Assembly (NCBI GenBank): GCA_009885515.1
Contig: VFKO01000023.1
Span: 1 to 5,599 of the forward strand
Length of the DNA stretch: 5,599 nt
Direction: 5' to 3'
From: Rhodobiaceae bacterium
GTDB lineage: Bacteria; Pseudomonadota; Alphaproteobacteria; Micropepsales; Micropepsaceae
In this document: positions 5,230 to 5,599 of the stretch, piece after piece
How positions within the stretch are numbered: position 1 is the stretch's first letter
Layout: each line of letters begins with the position of its first letter
Position numbers and translations under genes: made by a program
Notes under the pieces: model-generated
Seen by the model: the letters and a program-made list of their open reading frames with translations, nothing else
Told to the model about the DNA's origin: nothing
The model's database searches: none

Positions 5230-5599
5230 ATGTCTGTTGGGTTTTCACGCGCCTATAGTGTCACCACAAGGCGCCTTGGTGCAGCCGCTGCCGTCATAGC
5301 CGTCATTGTCTTCGCCAACGCAGCCGCTCTTGCGGGCGACGTCTCCATGACCAGTTGGGCCGACATCGTCCAGCGCGTGTCACCTGCTGTCGTCAGTTTG
5401 ACCACGAAGGCCGGTCTGGGTTCTGGCTTTGTCATCGACTCCGCAGGCCACATCGTCACCAACAACCACGTCATGGGCACCGCCACCGAAGCCGATGTCC
5501 GCTTTGCCGATGGCACGAAACTCAAGGCCCGCCTGCTTGGCCGCGACGAAGAGACCGACATTGCGTTGCTCAAGGTCGAAAGCACCAAGGCGCTCGCCA
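5230..5599 (+). CDS. HtrA/DegP-type serine protease, N-terminal part (cut by window end)
   Basis: Start of a trypsin-like periplasmic protease/chaperone of the HtrA (DegP/DegQ/DegS) family, which degrades misfolded envelope proteins. The 123 visible residues hold a signal peptide or N-terminal anchor (TTRRLGAAAAVIAVIVFANA, ending near ALAG, residues 12-36) and the first half of the protease domain. QRVSPAVVSLTT (48-59) and GSGFVIDSAGHIVTNNHV (64-81) carry catalytic His80. LLGRDEETDIALLKV (102-116) carries catalytic Asp110. The serine motif (GNSGGP) and any PDZ domains lie beyond the window. The segment between VVSL and GSGFVID is short, so the long LA loop and Q-linker of E. coli DegP are missing. 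The paired arginines before the hydrophobic stretch only weakly resemble a Tat signal. The open frame reaches the window edge without a stop. Confidence 0.92.
   Translation, partial: MSVGFSRAYSVTTRRLGAAAAVIAVIVFANAAALAGDVSMTSWADIVQRVSPAVVSLTTKAGLGSGFVIDSAGHIVTNNHVMGTATEADVRFADGTKLKARLLGRDEETDIALLKVESTKALA

Overview
The window reads as a GC-rich chromosomal segment of an alphaproteobacterium. The evidence is strong G/C third-position codon use in most genes, an intergenic hairpin mosaic of the CTTCTCCC/GATGAGGG type common in alphaproteobacterial genomes, and proteins of styles frequent in that class (a Phd antitoxin ending in SQDFLYG, a GFA protein of the WHDHS subtype). The genus cannot be fixed from sequence alone.

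Layout, left to right. (1) 17-654: a type II toxin-antitoxin pair, a Phd/VapB-like antitoxin overlapping a PIN-domain VapC-like RNase toxin by GTGA. (2) 788-2203: a secreted serine hydrolase of the class C beta-lactamase / penicillin-binding-protein-like fold, with an extra N-terminal domain and an atypical third active-site motif. (3) 2204-2500: non-coding, with a composite palindromic repeat at 2253-2388. (4) 2501-2992, minus strand: an Lrp/AsnC-family regulator, divergent from (5) 3094-4527: an exported S41-family (tail-specific/tricorn-like) peptidase. The 101-bp AT-rich gap between them carries dyads that look like regulator sites. (6) 4586-5089: a GFA-domain (CENP-V/GFA fold) protein whose middle zinc-binding cysteine motif is replaced by His/Asp/Ser residues. 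(7) 5090-5229: a short gap that may hold a tiny ORF or a gene remnant. (8) 5230-5599: the start of an HtrA/DegP-type periplasmic serine protease, cut by the window edge.

How the genes fit together: three of the products (serine hydrolase, S41 peptidase, HtrA) appear to be exported hydrolases, so the window leans towards envelope and periplasmic protein or peptide handling. They do not form one obvious operon. The clearest regulatory unit is the divergent Lrp/S41 pair, where an amino-acid-responsive regulator could control a peptidase; this is inference from arrangement and dyads. The toxin-antitoxin pair is self-contained. I see no strong sign of a wholly new system, and no CRISPR array, tRNA, rRNA or transposase. 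The most unusual points are the altered metal site of the GFA protein, the altered third motif of the serine hydrolase, and the Lrp/S41 control region.
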